Origin: Mesorhizobium sp. M9A.F.Ca.ET.002.03.1.2
Lineage (GTDB): Bacteria > Pseudomonadota > Alphaproteobacteria > Rhizobiales > Rhizobiaceae
DNA: 64,000 nucleotides
Direction: 5' to 3'
Assembly: GCF_003952365.1 (NCBI RefSeq)
Contig: NZ_CP034443.1
Coordinates: 6,351,166 to 6,415,165, forward strand
Part shown: positions 49,091 to 58,207 of the stretch, in pieces
How positions within the stretch are numbered: position 1 is the stretch's first letter
Layout: every line of letters begins with the position of its first letter
Translations under genes and position numbers: made by a program
Notes under the pieces: generated by a model
Databases searched by the model: none
What the model saw: the letters and a program-made list of their open reading frames with translations, nothing else
What the model was told of the DNA's origin: nothing

Positions 49091-50378
49091 GCGCGCGCCG
49101 CTCAGCGCGGCGTTCACACGCGAAGGCATCGCGACCGCGGTGGCGGCGCTGCTGTTCACCGTGGTCCTGGTGTCGTTTCGGCCTTTTCAACCGGCAGGCG
49201 CCGAAACGACCGGCAACGGCGGCGACATCGTCAACCAGCTCGGTTTCGGCTCACTCGGCGCAATCTCGATCTTCTCGCTGATGGCGTTCGCCGACCCGCG
49301 CGTGGTGCGCTCGCTGCTCAGCCCGTCCTGGCTGCTGATGCTGGGTTTCCTCGTGCTGTCGGTGGTGATGGCAACGGACCCGCAGTCGGCAATGCGCGCC
49401 GCTTTCTTCACGTTGATCGGAATCTTGACGATGGCGACGATCCTGGCGGTTCCGCGTGACGCAGAGGCTTTCTCGAAAGTCATTATCTTTACCATCGTCG
49501 TCGTCATGGGCCTCTCCTATATCGGGCTCATCGTCTTTCCGCACGAGGCGCTGCACACCACCGATTCGCTGGAGCCGGAACATGCCGGGCTGTGGCGCGG
49601 CGTGTTCACCCACAAGAACATCGCCGGCCCGATCATGGCCTGCTTCAGCTTTGCCGGCCTCTACCTCTACCGGCGCGGACAGCGGCTTTGGGGCGCATCG
49701 ATCTTCTGCGCGGCGATGATCTTCATGCTGCACACGGGTTCCAAGACGACGGCCGGACTGGTGCCGCTTTCGATCCTGATCGTCGTGCTGCCGAGCCTGA
49801 TCGGCATGCGGCTAGGCACGCCGATCCTGTTCGCGTTGGCGGTCATAGCCACTGCGGTCGCCACGCTGGGCATCGTCTACCTGCCGCCGGTGCAGCATCT
49901 GGCGGCGATCTATTTCCCCGACCTGACCTACACCGGACGCACGACGCTGTGGGAGTTTGCCGGCGAGATGCTGGCGAAGCGGCCATGGACCGGCTACGGC
50001 TATGAAAGCTTCTGGGGCACGCCGCTGCTGCTCGACCAGGATCAGCCCTTCGACCGGGCCTGGGATATCAGGACCATCGTGCACGGCCATAATGGCTATC
50101 TCGACATCGCGGTGCTGATGGGTATTCCGGCGCTGTGCGTGGCGGTCTACACCTTCCTGATCGCACCGCTGCGCGATTATATGCGCATCCCCTTGCGCAA
50201 GGAAAACATCTATCTCGGCGACTTCTTCATGATGGTGGTGCTGTTCGCGGCACTGAACGCCTTCCTCGAAAGCTTCTTCTTCCACCGCGCCGATCCGGTC
50301 TGGCTGTTCTTCGTGTTCGGCCTGTTCGGCCTCAGGCAAGTGTCGCTGCGGCCGATCGCAGTTCGCCAGCAGTCCTGA
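49059..50378 (+). CDS. O-antigen ligase/polymerase-like membrane protein (Wzy/ExoQ type)
   Basis: A 439-residue protein with about 11 hydrophobic segments and a large periplasmic loop containing HAGLWRGVFTHKNIAGPIM and later LWEFAGEMLAKRPWTGYGYESFW, hallmarks of the O-antigen ligase/polymerase superfamily. It would join repeat units in the periplasm after flipping. The ATG at 49059 (or 49053) lies inside the end of the GT2 gene. It is the last polysaccharide gene before proC. Confidence 0.88.
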   Translation: MSNTGSLRRTERAPLSAAFTREGIATAVAALLFTVVLVSFRPFQPAGAETTGNGGDIVNQLGFGSLGAISIFSLMAFADPRVVRSLLSPSWLLMLGFLVLSVVMATDPQSAMRAAFFTLIGILTMATILAVPRDAEAFSKVIIFTIVVVMGLSYIGLIVFPHEALHTTDSLEPEHAGLWRGVFTHKNIAGPIMACFSFAGLYLYRRGQRLWGASIFCAAMIFMLHTGSKTTAGLVPLSILIVVLPSLIGMRLGTPILFALAVIATAVATLGIVYLPPVQHLAAIYFPDLTYTGRTTLWEFAGEMLAKRPWTGYGYESFWGTPLLLDQDQPFDRAWDIRTIVHGHNGYLDIAVLMGIPALCVAVYTFLIAPLRDYMRIPLRKENIYLGDFFMMVVLFAALNAFLESFFFHRADPVWLFFVFGLFGLRQVSLRPIAVRQQS

Positions 50379-50452
50379 TCTCATCTTCCCAAGAGGGCTT
50401 TCCCGCCTGGTCGCGAGCGTCTATGGGAGAACCTTCTAGCGGAGGTTTTTCC

Positions 50453-51268
50453 ATGACGATCAGGCTCGTTCTCGCCGGTTGCGGCAATATGGGCTACGCC
50501 ATGCTCGCGGGCTGGCTGAAATCCGGCAAGCTTCCGCCGGCAGCGGTTTTCGTGGTCGAGCCCAATGCCGATTTGCGCAAGCGCGCCGAAGCGCTGGGCT
50601 GCAGTGCCGCCGCGGACGCCGGCGGCATTCCGGCGGATGCGGTGCCGTCGCTCGTCGTCATCGCCGTCAAACCGCAAGTGATCCGCGACGTGACCGCTGC
50701 CTACAAGCGCCTCGGTGACGGCCGCACCACCTTCCTCAGCATCGCTGCCGGAACGCCGGTCGCCACCTTCGAGGCCATCCTGGGCGACCGCGCGCCGATC
50801 GTGCGCTGCATGCCCAACACGCCGGCGGCCATCGGCAAGGGCATGATGGTGGTGTTTTCCAACCGGCTGGTGTCCGACGACACCAGGCGTTTCGTCGCCG
50901 ACCTGCTTTCGGCGAGCGGCGAAGTGACCGATATCGATGACGAGGGCCTGATGGACGCGGTGACGGCGGTGTCCGGCTCGGGACCGGCTTACGTCTTCCA
51001 CTTCATCGAGGCGCTGACCGTGGCTGCCGAGAAGGCAGGATTGCCAGCCAAAACCGCCAGGCTGCTGGCCATGCAGACGGTCCATGGCGCTGCCTCGCTT
51101 GCCGCCGAAAGCGGCGAGGAGCCGGGCGTGCTGCGCCAGCAGGTGACCAGCCCCAACGGCACCACGGCCGCCGCCCTTGCCGTGCTGATGGGCGAGGACC
51201 GGCTGACGCATCTGCTCACCGACGCTGTGGAAGCGGCGCGGCTAAGGTCGATCGAACTGGGGAAGTAG
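50453..51268 (+). CDS. proC: pyrroline-5-carboxylate reductase
   Basis: A 271-residue NAD(P)H-dependent enzyme for the last step of proline synthesis. Motifs: LVLAGCGNMGYAML at the start (Rossmann), CMPNTPAAIGKGM, and AVSGSGPAYVFHFIEAL in the C-terminal domain, ending with AVEAARLRSIELGK. GGAGG is 12 bases before the ATG at 50453, so the longer in-frame reading (to 50135, inside the polymerase gene) is rejected. The gene converges on the SAF-domain oxidoreductase with a 3-bp gap. Confidence 0.95.
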   Translation: MTIRLVLAGCGNMGYAMLAGWLKSGKLPPAAVFVVEPNADLRKRAEALGCSAAADAGGIPADAVPSLVVIAVKPQVIRDVTAAYKRLGDGRTTFLSIAAGTPVATFEAILGDRAPIVRCMPNTPAAIGKGMMVVFSNRLVSDDTRRFVADLLSASGEVTDIDDEGLMDAVTAVSGSGPAYVFHFIEALTVAAEKAGLPAKTARLLAMQTVHGAASLAAESGEEPGVLRQQVTSPNGTTAAALAVLMGEDRLTHLLTDAVEAARLRSIELGK

Positions 51269-51271
51269 CCC

Positions 51272-52588
51272 TCAGTTCGCTCCGTACAGCATCTCGTCCT
51301 GCAGCCGGCGCAGGGCGAAAAGCCTGGTCGTCGGGTCGGGCGCGGCATTGCCTGATGTCAGCAGCTCACCCTTCCTGACCGGTTTCAGCACCTTGCCGCC
51401 TTCAAGCAGGCCGACCGGCACGGCGCGATTGGCGCGTGCCTCTTCGACGGTCATGGTCCAGGAGCGGTAGCAGGTCTCGCCAATCGCATCGAAAATCTCG
51501 CCGGCTGCCAGATCGCGCTTGGCCACGGCGCAGACCTCGGCGACCGGCCTCGGCAGCGGCACCATGTCCGGCTTGCCATAGAGCGCGATGCGGGCGGCGG
51601 TCAGCGGTACTTCCAGCGAGGTCAGATGATAAGGCCGGAAGAAGCTGTAATAGGGGCCGTGGCCGATATGCAGGTCGTCCATGCGCTCGACGATGCGCGG
51701 ATGCGTCGCCTCGACGATGACGAAGACGCCGGGCGCCACGCCCTTGCCGATGGTGTAGTCGACGACACCCTTCCTCGACAGGATGCCGCCATCCGCGCGC
51801 GGGATGAGCACCTTGGCCAGTTCATCGCGATCGGCCCTGGGACCGTGCATGCCGGCAATGTCGGGCACCAGCCCGGTGGCGTTGGCGATAGCGCACATCT
51901 CGACCATGGTCTTGGATCCGTCGACGAATTCGACCAGCATGCGCGGGTTCATGTTGCGGCGCAGCGCTTCCGCGCGATAGTCGTCGGGAACGGCGTCGTG
52001 GTTGAGCGGGTTGTTCTTGCCCTTGCCGGCCGAGACGATGGCGTAGCCGAGCGCGGAAGCGAATTCGATCAGCTCCATGCAGCTCGACGGCTCGTCGCCG
52101 GCGCCGACCGAATAGACCACGCCGAGCCGGTCGGCCTGCTGCTTCAGATAGCAGCCGATGGTGACGTCGGCCTCGACGTTCATCATCACCAGATGCTTGC
52201 CGTGCTCCATAGCCATCAGGTCGAAATCGGCGGCGACGCCGGGCTTGCCGGTAGCATCGATGACCACGTCGATCAGCGGATTGGTCACCAGCATGTCGTT
52301 CGAGGTGATGGCGATCTTGCCGCTTTCGATCGCCTCGGTGACCTTCGTGTCGGTCTCGGCCTCCCGCGCCATCGCCTCGTCGCCGTAGGCGATGCGAATG
52401 GCATCGCGCGCGGTGTGCGGGCGGCGGGTCGAGATGGCGCATACCGAAATGCCCGGCATCAGCATGCCCTGCGTCACCAGGTCCGTGCCCATCTCGCCGG
52501 AGCCGATGACGCCGATGCGCACCGGGCGGCCTTCTGCGGCGCGCTTGGCGAGATCACGGGCAAGCCCGGTCAGGGCGACATTGGTCAT
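51272..52588 (-). CDS. SAF-domain NAD(P)-dependent oxidoreductase (homoserine dehydrogenase-like)
   Basis: A 438-residue protein. The N-terminal Rossmann fold reads RIGVIGSGEMGTDLVTQG; the middle contains YSVGAGDEPSSCMELIEFASALGYAIVSAGKGKNNPLN, as in homoserine-dehydrogenase-like enzymes; the C-terminal 90 residues fit an SAF domain (LAAGEIFDAIGE, VGLLEGGKVLKPVRKGELL). Similar proteins are found next to sugar-acid or amino-acid pathways, but the reaction is unproven. The ATG at 52588 starts the domain properly. No operon partner is evident. Confidence 0.85.
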   Translation of the reverse strand: MTNVALTGLARDLAKRAAEGRPVRIGVIGSGEMGTDLVTQGMLMPGISVCAISTRRPHTARDAIRIAYGDEAMAREAETDTKVTEAIESGKIAITSNDMLVTNPLIDVVIDATGKPGVAADFDLMAMEHGKHLVMMNVEADVTIGCYLKQQADRLGVVYSVGAGDEPSSCMELIEFASALGYAIVSAGKGKNNPLNHDAVPDDYRAEALRRNMNPRMLVEFVDGSKTMVEMCAIANATGLVPDIAGMHGPRADRDELAKVLIPRADGGILSRKGVVDYTIGKGVAPGVFVIVEATHPRIVERMDDLHIGHGPYYSFFRPYHLTSLEVPLTAARIALYGKPDMVPLPRPVAEVCAVAKRDLAAGEIFDAIGETCYRSWTMTVEEARANRAVPVGLLEGGKVLKPVRKGELLTSGNAAPDPTTRLFALRRLQDEMLYGAN

Positions 52589-52920
52589 GCGCAAGTCCAC
52601 TGAATTTTGATGTTTGGGCGGGAATAGCAGGGAAAGGTAACCTTTTGCCAACGAAACCGGCCGCAGGCGCCAATTTCTTGGCGCGTGACCCCGAGAACCG
52701 AGTTGGTGCCCGCAAAGATCATGCTCCGGCCCAAAGTGCCAGAGGATCTTTTTGGAGCCAACGTTCGCGTTCTATCCAGCGCCAGCGAGACCTGTGACGC
52801 GCTACGCGGCGTCTGGCCTGGAAGAAGCTGGTTCAGCGCCGGCGGACGGCGAGGAGCGCGGCTAAACAAATGGAGGGAAATTCTTAGTCATTCCTTTATG
52901 CATCCTTGCTTGAATAGGGC
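52589..52920. other. divergent intergenic region between SAF oxidoreductase and tadG-like gene
   Basis: 332 bp with no gene, RNA or strong palindrome recognised. It must contain promoters for both flanking genes, but no clear -35/-10 pair stands out. Confidence 0.5.
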
Positions 52921-54156
52921 ATGGAACGGCGTGCCCGCACCTTCAGGCGTTTTTTCCGCTGGCCGCGACGCATCGGCGAGAGCGGCAACGTTGCCACTAT
53001 TTTTGCCCTGTCTTTGCCAATTGTCGTCGGCGGAGCGGGCCTCGGTGTCGAGACTTCCTACTGGTACTATAGCAGCCTGAAGCTACAGGCAGCGGCGGAT
53101 GCGGCAGCCTATGCCGGCGCTTTGGAAAAAGTTCTGGGATCCGACAAGCCGGCGGTTGTCTCGGCCGCGACGCTGTCGGCGACCACGAACGGCTGGGCAC
53201 CATCGACAGGCACAATCGAGGTCTTCACGCCTCCATCGTCCGGACCGAATGTCGCAAAAAAGGCGGTCGAGGTCATCGTTCATCAGAATCTCGACAGATT
53301 TTTCACGTCGATATTCACGCAAGACGCAGTAGGCGCCCAGGCAAGAGCGGTGGCTCTTATCACTGACGCTTCGAAAGCCTGCGTTCTGGCGACCAGTCCG
53401 TCCGCTTCGAAAGCGGCGCTCTTTTCCGGCAGCTCGACCATGAAAATGACGGGCTGCTCCATCATGTCGAATTCGATAGCGCCGGACGCCATCAAGCTTC
53501 AGGGATCGGCAAGCCTTGACACCGATTGCCTGATATCGGCCGGTGGGATGTCATTGGCCAATCCCGTAAAGACCGTCTGCACCAGTCCGATAACCCAGGC
53601 GTTGCCCGCTGGCGATCCTTTTGCCGACCTGCCGGCGCCACCAGCCACGAACCCCTGTCAAAACAGCAATCAGTCGACGCTGCAGCCTGGAACATACTGC
53701 AAGGGGCTCAGCTTGAGCGGCACTGTAACGCTCTCGCCCGGGGTATACGTCATTCAGGGGGGCGATTTCAAAGCGAACTCGAATGCAAGTATTTCCGGCG
53801 AGGGCGTTATCATCTATCTCGCCGGCAGCTCCGGCGTCAGCATGAACGGCACGGCCACCGTCAAGCTTAGCGCACCGACGTCAGGCACCTATTCGGGCGT
53901 GCTGTTTTATGGCGACAGAGCAAACCTGGCGGGATCGAACACGTTTAATGGCACGGCGGATTCGCTTTTGACCGGCGCCCTGTATTTTCCAACGCAGGCG
54001 GTCAATTACCTCGGCAATTTCTCGGGCAAAGGTGGTTGCACACAGGTCGTCGCCAGCACCGTCCAGTGGTCCGGCAACACAAGCATCAACCAGGATTGCA
54101 CCAGCCTCGGGATGCGAGAGATTCCGGCGACGCAGTCCGTTCGGCTTGTCGAGTAA
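52921..54156 (+). CDS. TadG-like pilus assembly/Tad-domain protein
   Basis: A 411-residue protein. After a basic start (MERRARTFRRFFRWPRR) comes the prepilin-like region GESGNVATIFALSLPIVVGGAGLGVE with a membrane helix, then LKLQAAADAAAYAGALEKVL, the typical start of Tad-domain (TadG) proteins, and a long Ser/Thr/Gly-rich exported part with cysteine pairs. Such proteins are surface or pilus-associated products of the Flp/Tad system. It heads a three-gene set with two TadE-like genes. No secretion ATPase or prepilin peptidase is in the window. Confidence 0.85.
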   Translation: MERRARTFRRFFRWPRRIGESGNVATIFALSLPIVVGGAGLGVETSYWYYSSLKLQAAADAAAYAGALEKVLGSDKPAVVSAATLSATTNGWAPSTGTIEVFTPPSSGPNVAKKAVEVIVHQNLDRFFTSIFTQDAVGAQARAVALITDASKACVLATSPSASKAALFSGSSTMKMTGCSIMSNSIAPDAIKLQGSASLDTDCLISAGGMSLANPVKTVCTSPITQALPAGDPFADLPAPPATNPCQNSNQSTLQPGTYCKGLSLSGTVTLSPGVYVIQGGDFKANSNASISGEGVIIYLAGSSGVSMNGTATVKLSAPTSGTYSGVLFYGDRANLAGSNTFNGTADSLLTGALYFPTQAVNYLGNFSGKGGCTQVVASTVQWSGNTSINQDCTSLGMREIPATQSVRLVE

Positions 54157-54160
54157 GTTC

Positions 54161-54601
54161 GTGGAACGGCGACCGGTCCAGGTTTTCCGGAACGATTCGG
54201 GCGCTGCCGCGGTGGAGTTTGCGCTGGTTTTGCCGATCCTTTGCCTGGCACTTCTTGGCGTCATTAACGGCTGGTCTTTCGTATCAAGCTCGTTGTCGAT
54301 GCGTGCAGGCGTCAAGACGGCGGCAAATCTTGTGATGGAAGGAGCAGCCAACGACCCGGCCACCCAAGCCGTTGCCCTGTCGAGCTGGGAAAGCCATCCA
54401 GACGACGCGCAGGTTACTTTGGGGCGTAAATACATGTGCGGGAGCACCGTGGTCGATCCATCGACCCTGTGCAACGGTTTGAAAGCTCCCTCGGTCTTCG
54501 TTGAAATACAAGCGACAGCGACCTGGTCCCCGCCCTATAGTTTTGGCGTGTTTTCCCTGTCGCGCGAGATCAGTCACCGACAGGTGATTCGTGTTCGCTA
54601 A
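54161..54601 (+). CDS. TadE-like pseudopilin
   Basis: A 146-residue protein with the TadE/G N-terminal motif [28 protein letters not shown], a membrane helix preceded by a Glu at the prepilin-like position. The rest is periplasmic with a cysteine pair ([13 protein letters not shown]). It starts with GTG five bases after the tadG-like stop, and overlaps the next gene by 11 bp. It probably is a minor pseudopilin of the same apparatus. Confidence 0.82.
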   Translation: MERRPVQVFRNDSGAAAVEFALVLPILCLALLGVINGWSFVSSSLSMRAGVKTAANLVMEGAANDPATQAVALSSWESHPDDAQVTLGRKYMCGSTVVDPSTLCNGLKAPSVFVEIQATATWSPPYSFGVFSLSREISHRQVIRVR

Positions 54602-54995
54602 ACGGAAAGCTTTCACGCGTGATGGATCAGGCGGAGCTGCGTTGGAGTTCGCGCTGATCGCGCCTTTTCTGATGGTGCTTCTGTTCGGCATCTTCGCATT
54701 CGGCTGGGCCCTGAATGCCATGTCGAGCGTTCGATACACGCTGGAAACGTCTTCGCGTGCGCTGCAGATGAAGAACTCGCTGACCGAGGCCGACATAAAA
54801 GCCATAGCGACGGCAAAACTGCTGAGTCTGGGACTAAGAGATGTCGACGTAACGATAGCGATCGACCCCCCCAGCGGCGGCTTCCGCATGGCGCATCTCA
54901 CGGCCAGATATGCTTTCGTGATCCAGTTCCCGTACGTCGACCAGTATCCGATACATTATGCGACAACCGTCACAGTTCCGCTGGTCGCATCGTGA
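54591..54995 (+). CDS. second TadE-like pseudopilin
   Basis: A 134-residue protein with the same N-terminal pattern ([29 protein letters not shown]). It begins with GTG inside the end of the preceding gene (11-bp overlap), so translation is coupled. The remaining 90 residues contain [20 protein letters not shown] and [13 protein letters not shown], without cysteines. Two TadE-type genes after a TadG-type gene is a standard Flp-pilus accessory set. Confidence 0.82.
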   Translation: MFAKRKAFTRDGSGGAALEFALIAPFLMVLLFGIFAFGWALNAMSSVRYTLETSSRALQMKNSLTEADIKAIATAKLLSLGLRDVDVTIAIDPPSGGFRMAHLTARYAFVIQFPYVDQYPIHYATTVTVPLVAS

Positions 54996-55091
54996 GCGCG
55001 CCTCTACCCAACAGGACGCCGCCAATTGATCAGCGCCGCCGTGAGGTCGACCGGCCGGTCGGCGGCGTGAGCAAAACGGATCGTCGTTCCA

Positions 55092-55192
55092 ATGCATGTC
55101 GCCAAAAACGCACAGTGGTTTTGGGATAATGACTGCATAAAAACAAACTTAAAGCGCGTCGCCTGAATCTCTTCAAACGCGACGCGCTTTTA
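55092..55192. repeat. dispersed palindromic repeat, copy B, between convergent genes
   Basis: The same order of elements as copy A at 21695-21784: ATGCAT, CCAAAAAC-like and GTTTTGGG arms, GCATAAAAACAAA, then a 12-bp hairpin AAAGCGCGTCGC with GCGACGCGCTTT (arms about 55150-55161 and 55181-55192). Its terminal stem is longer and better matched than in copy A, and is followed by TT. It is between the second TadE-like gene and the porin, which converge, and could serve both as terminator. Confidence 0.75.
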
Positions 55193-55257
55193 ATGGCCAC
55201 AGAGACATTTCTCTGGACAGGACAGCCGCACCGCGGCCGGCTCGTCTGCCGGCTTCG

Positions 55258-55890
55258 TCAGAACTTGTATGCGACGCCTACGGAAACGGTGTGCATCGTC
55301 AGGTCGACTTCGCCGCGCGTGATGTCCTCTGTACCGAAATCGTAATAGCGATACTCGGCCCGGCCAAGCCAGTTGTCGGTGAAAGCATGTTCAACGCCGA
55401 GCCCCGCGGTCCAGCCGGTGAAGCTCAGATCGTCATCTTCCCCCACCACGATCGAAGGCACTTCGCCGTGCGCAAAAGCAATACCCGCGGTGCCGAAAAG
55501 CAAGGTGCGATCCCAAGCATAGCCCAGGCGTCCGCGCACGGACCCGAACCAGTCGATCTCGGCGTCGTCATCATCGTCGAGCTCGATCCAGCTCTTGTTT
55601 ATGTCGCCCTCGATACCGAACACGAAATTCCCGGACTGGAAATTATAACCGGCAAGCGCTCCAACAAATGGTCCGTCCAGATCGACCGATCCAACAGTTG
55701 GCGGAGCGGTGAAAATCGTCACATCCGCATCAGCCCAGCCATATCCGGCTTGCGCGCCGAGATAGAAACCGCTCCAGTCATAGACCGAAGCGACCACAGG
55801 CTCCTCATACACCGGGTCCGCCGCGAGAGCACATCCACCCCAGGCAAGCAGCATCGCGGCGGTGAGAGCAGTCCGTCTGATGGAAAACAT
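55258..55890 (-). CDS. outer-membrane beta-barrel protein, Omp25/31 type
   Basis: A 210-residue protein with a Sec signal peptide (cleavage after ALAAD near residue 23). Mature sequence DWSGFYLGAQAGYGWADAD, then GALAGYNFQSGNFVFGIEGDI, LGYAWDRTLLFGTAGIAFA and ending VGVAYKF, with a terminal Phe as required by the BAM machinery. It is predicted to be an eight-stranded barrel like the Brucella Omp25/31 group. The ATG at 55890 follows AGGGGTACC. It carries an acidic loop with five Asp in a row. Function is structural or host-interaction; not determinable here. Confidence 0.9.
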   Translation of the reverse strand: MFSIRRTALTAAMLLAWGGCALAADPVYEEPVVASVYDWSGFYLGAQAGYGWADADVTIFTAPPTVGSVDLDGPFVGALAGYNFQSGNFVFGIEGDINKSWIELDDDDDAEIDWFGSVRGRLGYAWDRTLLFGTAGIAFAHGEVPSIVVGEDDDLSFTGWTAGLGVEHAFTDNWLGRAEYRYYDFGTEDITRGEVDLTMHTVSVGVAYKF

Positions 55891-56227
55891 GGTACCCCTC
55901 CTCGGCTCAAGATAGGTCTCACGATAGCCGGCTATGCCCCCAAAGTCTGTTGCTGAATTGCAACGGTTGCGGGAAACCTTGGAGCCTCGACCTCCCGTCA
56001 ACGGCACCGGCAAGCGGCCGGGCCATCGGGAACGGCAACATGGCAGAGCCCAATCTTTCAAATCGGTCGAATCGCTATCGACCGAGAGGCGGTGCGAGAG
56101 GTGACGCCAAAACCCAGGTCCATCACCCAAATTCCGGATTCAAACGACAGCAACTTCTCCAATAGGCTGCTCTGGTCCGTTCCCGTGTTGCCTCTAATTG
56201 CCTGCTGAGGAGCAGGAGAGGCAAGAT
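55891..56227. other. divergent intergenic region between porin and BrkB-like gene
   Basis: 337 bp, no gene seen. Short palindromes such as GTTGC-n6-GCAAC near 55951 occur but are too short to call. It should contain the promoters of both flanking genes. Confidence 0.5.
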
Positions 56228-57229
56228 ATGTGGAATGTGGCGAAAGAGGGATGGGCACTCCTAGCGGAGAGCATTGTCGGCTTCATCAATGACAATGCCC
56301 TGACTCACGGGGCAGCAATGGCGTTTTACGCCACGACCTCGCTTGCGCCGATCCTGCTCATCGTTGTCGCTATCGCTGGCCTGGCCTTCGGAAACGATGC
56401 GGCGCAACTTGCTCTTTCGGCTCAGCTCGTGGGCCTGATGGGTCCGCAGAGCGCGGAGCTTCTGCAATTGACAATCGAAAACGCATCACGTCGGACAGCG
56501 GGCACTCTTGCCACGATTTTGGGGCTCGTCGCGCTGTTCGTCACCACATCCGGCGTGTTCGGCGAAATGCAGCTTGCCCTGAACGATATCTGGAAAGTCA
56601 AACCGAGTGGAACGTCGATTTCCAGGCTTGTGCGAGCCCGCGCCGCAAGCCTTGGGCTCGTCGCAGCGCTCGGCTTCCTGCTCCTGGTGTCGCTGGTCGC
56701 GAGCGCTGCAATTTCGGCGCTTGGGCAAATCATCAACGCATATCTACCCTTCGGCACCATGATCCTGAGCGCAATCAACGGGATCGTCTCGTTTGCCCTG
56801 ATCGCGCTTTTGTTCGCGGCAATCTACAAGGTCCTGCCCGACCGCGCGCTGCGATGGCGCGACGTTGGCCTCGGCGCCGTGGTCACGGCGTTTCTCTTCA
56901 CGATCGGCAAGTCGCTGATCGGCTGGTATATCGGAGCCAGCGCAACCGCATCCTCATATGGGGCAGCCGGCGCACTGCTCGTCGTGCTGCTGTGGGTCTA
57001 TTATTCGTCCGAGATCTTTCTGCTGGGCGCCGAATTTACACGAGCCTACTCGGTTCGATACGGCAGCCGGTCCGATCTGGAGGAGACGATCATAGCCAGT
57101 GATCGCGAACGGAAGCTGGCTGCGGCGGCCAGGATTGAAAACTCCGAAAACGAAATCGTCGGCTGGATTGTTTTCAGCAGCCTGCTCACCGCGTTTTTAA
57201 GCCATTTCTGGCATCGCCGCCACCGCTGA
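56228..57229 (+). CDS. YihY/BrkB-family inner-membrane protein
   Basis: A 333-residue membrane protein with about six segments. The family opening FINDNALTHGAAMAFYATTSLAPIL is clear, as are the central LNDIWKVKP and YGAAGALLVVLLWVYYSSEIFLLGAEFTRAY. BrkB/YihY proteins are often called virulence factors or ribonuclease BN, but the nuclease label is a historical error; their function is unknown. The ATG at 56228 follows GGAGAGGCAAG. It converges with, and overlaps by 44 bp, the DUF3606 gene. Confidence 0.9.
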   Translation: MWNVAKEGWALLAESIVGFINDNALTHGAAMAFYATTSLAPILLIVVAIAGLAFGNDAAQLALSAQLVGLMGPQSAELLQLTIENASRRTAGTLATILGLVALFVTTSGVFGEMQLALNDIWKVKPSGTSISRLVRARAASLGLVAALGFLLLVSLVASAAISALGQIINAYLPFGTMILSAINGIVSFALIALLFAAIYKVLPDRALRWRDVGLGAVVTAFLFTIGKSLIGWYIGASATASSYGAAGALLVVLLWVYYSSEIFLLGAEFTRAYSVRYGSRSDLEETIIASDRERKLAAAARIENSENEIVGWIVFSSLLTAFLSHFWHRRHR

Positions 57230-57470
57230 GGCGTCCGGCGCGGCGCCCCGAGGCCAGCTTAGTCTTGGGGACCTCCGGTCGAAGCGACGTGCGAAGTTCC
57301 TTCGCCGCAGCCACCAGCTCGGCGCGGCTGCTTCCATATTTCTTGATCAACTGATGGACTTGCGCTGGGGTGATGCCGTTTTGCCGGGCAAAATGCCTTA
57401 CTACATAATCCTCGCTGCCAGAAATCCGATCCCGGTGGCGGGGATAGAGCTTCGCCGCGTCGGCTGTCAT
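57186..57470 (-). CDS. DUF3606-like small protein
   Basis: A 94-residue basic protein. The N-terminal RDRISGSEDYVVRHFARQNGIT followed by QVHQLIKKYGSSRAELVAAAKEL matches the DUF3606 pattern of short, helical proteins in soil alphaproteobacteria. The C-terminal 30 residues are Arg/Gly/Lys-rich. GGAG precedes the ATG at 57470. Its 3' end overlaps that of the BrkB-like gene on the other strand. Function unknown; relatives tend to be stress genes. Confidence 0.7.
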   Translation of the reverse strand: MTADAAKLYPRHRDRISGSEDYVVRHFARQNGITPAQVHQLIKKYGSSRAELVAAAKELRTSLRPEVPKTKLASGRRAGRLSGGGDARNGLKTR

Positions 57471-57689
57471 GCTTACTCTCCTTTGGTCACGTTTGCTCAC
57501 GATGTATGGTTGGCCAACGCAAAAGGGGCGATTTCGTTGCCGCATGCGACACCAGTGCACCTGCGCTTTTCGCGCCAGACTCGAGCGCACGGCCAAGCAA
57601 TCGGACCGACACGCGACATAAATCCACATGTTGATTTTTCGAGACTCTGCCCTCTGGCACGCGCATGATGTGGGCAGGGAGGAAGAGCC

Positions 57690-57953
57690 GTGCGCGAATT
57701 GCCAAAGAGCATTTACGCAGACGTTGTAATCGAAATCGGCAGGTTGCTCGACGAGCGTGCGAAGTCGGCGCCAGTGCCAGTCCACAAGCTTGCCTCGATG
57801 ATCTCGCACAATGTCAAGACCGACCTGACGACAGCTTCCATTGAAGAACTGATCGTTGAAATGGCCATGACCCGCCAACTCCCGATGCTGTTCGATCTAC
57901 CGGGGGCGGATGCAGATAACGTCATATCGATCGCCTCGGCGCGCGTCAGTTGA
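57690..57953 (+). CDS. small hypothetical helical protein
   Basis: An 87-residue protein beginning with GTG after GGGAGGAAGAGCC, so translation is credible. Sequence MRELPKSIYADVVIEIGRLLDERAK followed by VHKLASMISHNVKTDLTTASIEELIVEMAMTR suggests two or three helices; there is no signal peptide or known motif. It lies among other small genes of likely stress type. Not recognised. Confidence 0.6.
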   Translation: MRELPKSIYADVVIEIGRLLDERAKSAPVPVHKLASMISHNVKTDLTTASIEELIVEMAMTRQLPMLFDLPGADADNVISIASARVS

Positions 57954-58207
57954 TCCCAACGAGGGAACTTTCGTTCCAATGTGATTTTCAAAGGCGCGGA
58001 CCGCCGGCTTCGGCCGGCGGCTTTCTGCCGGGACGCCAACAATAATCGTAACAGGCGATCCGATGCTCGGGAACATGTGGTGTCCGTAACGTCCAATCCT
58101 CCATAGCCACGGCCGGCAAGGAACTTTTAGTCGTATCTAATGCTCTACGTGCGTGGTGAACCTCGACCCGACATTCGGGCGTGGTCCAGAGGCGAAGGAG
58201 CGTAACG

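Noticed and set aside
56228..57229. Ribonuclease BN label for the BrkB-like protein
   Set aside because: The name comes from a historic misassignment; the sequence is an integral membrane protein with no nuclease motif.
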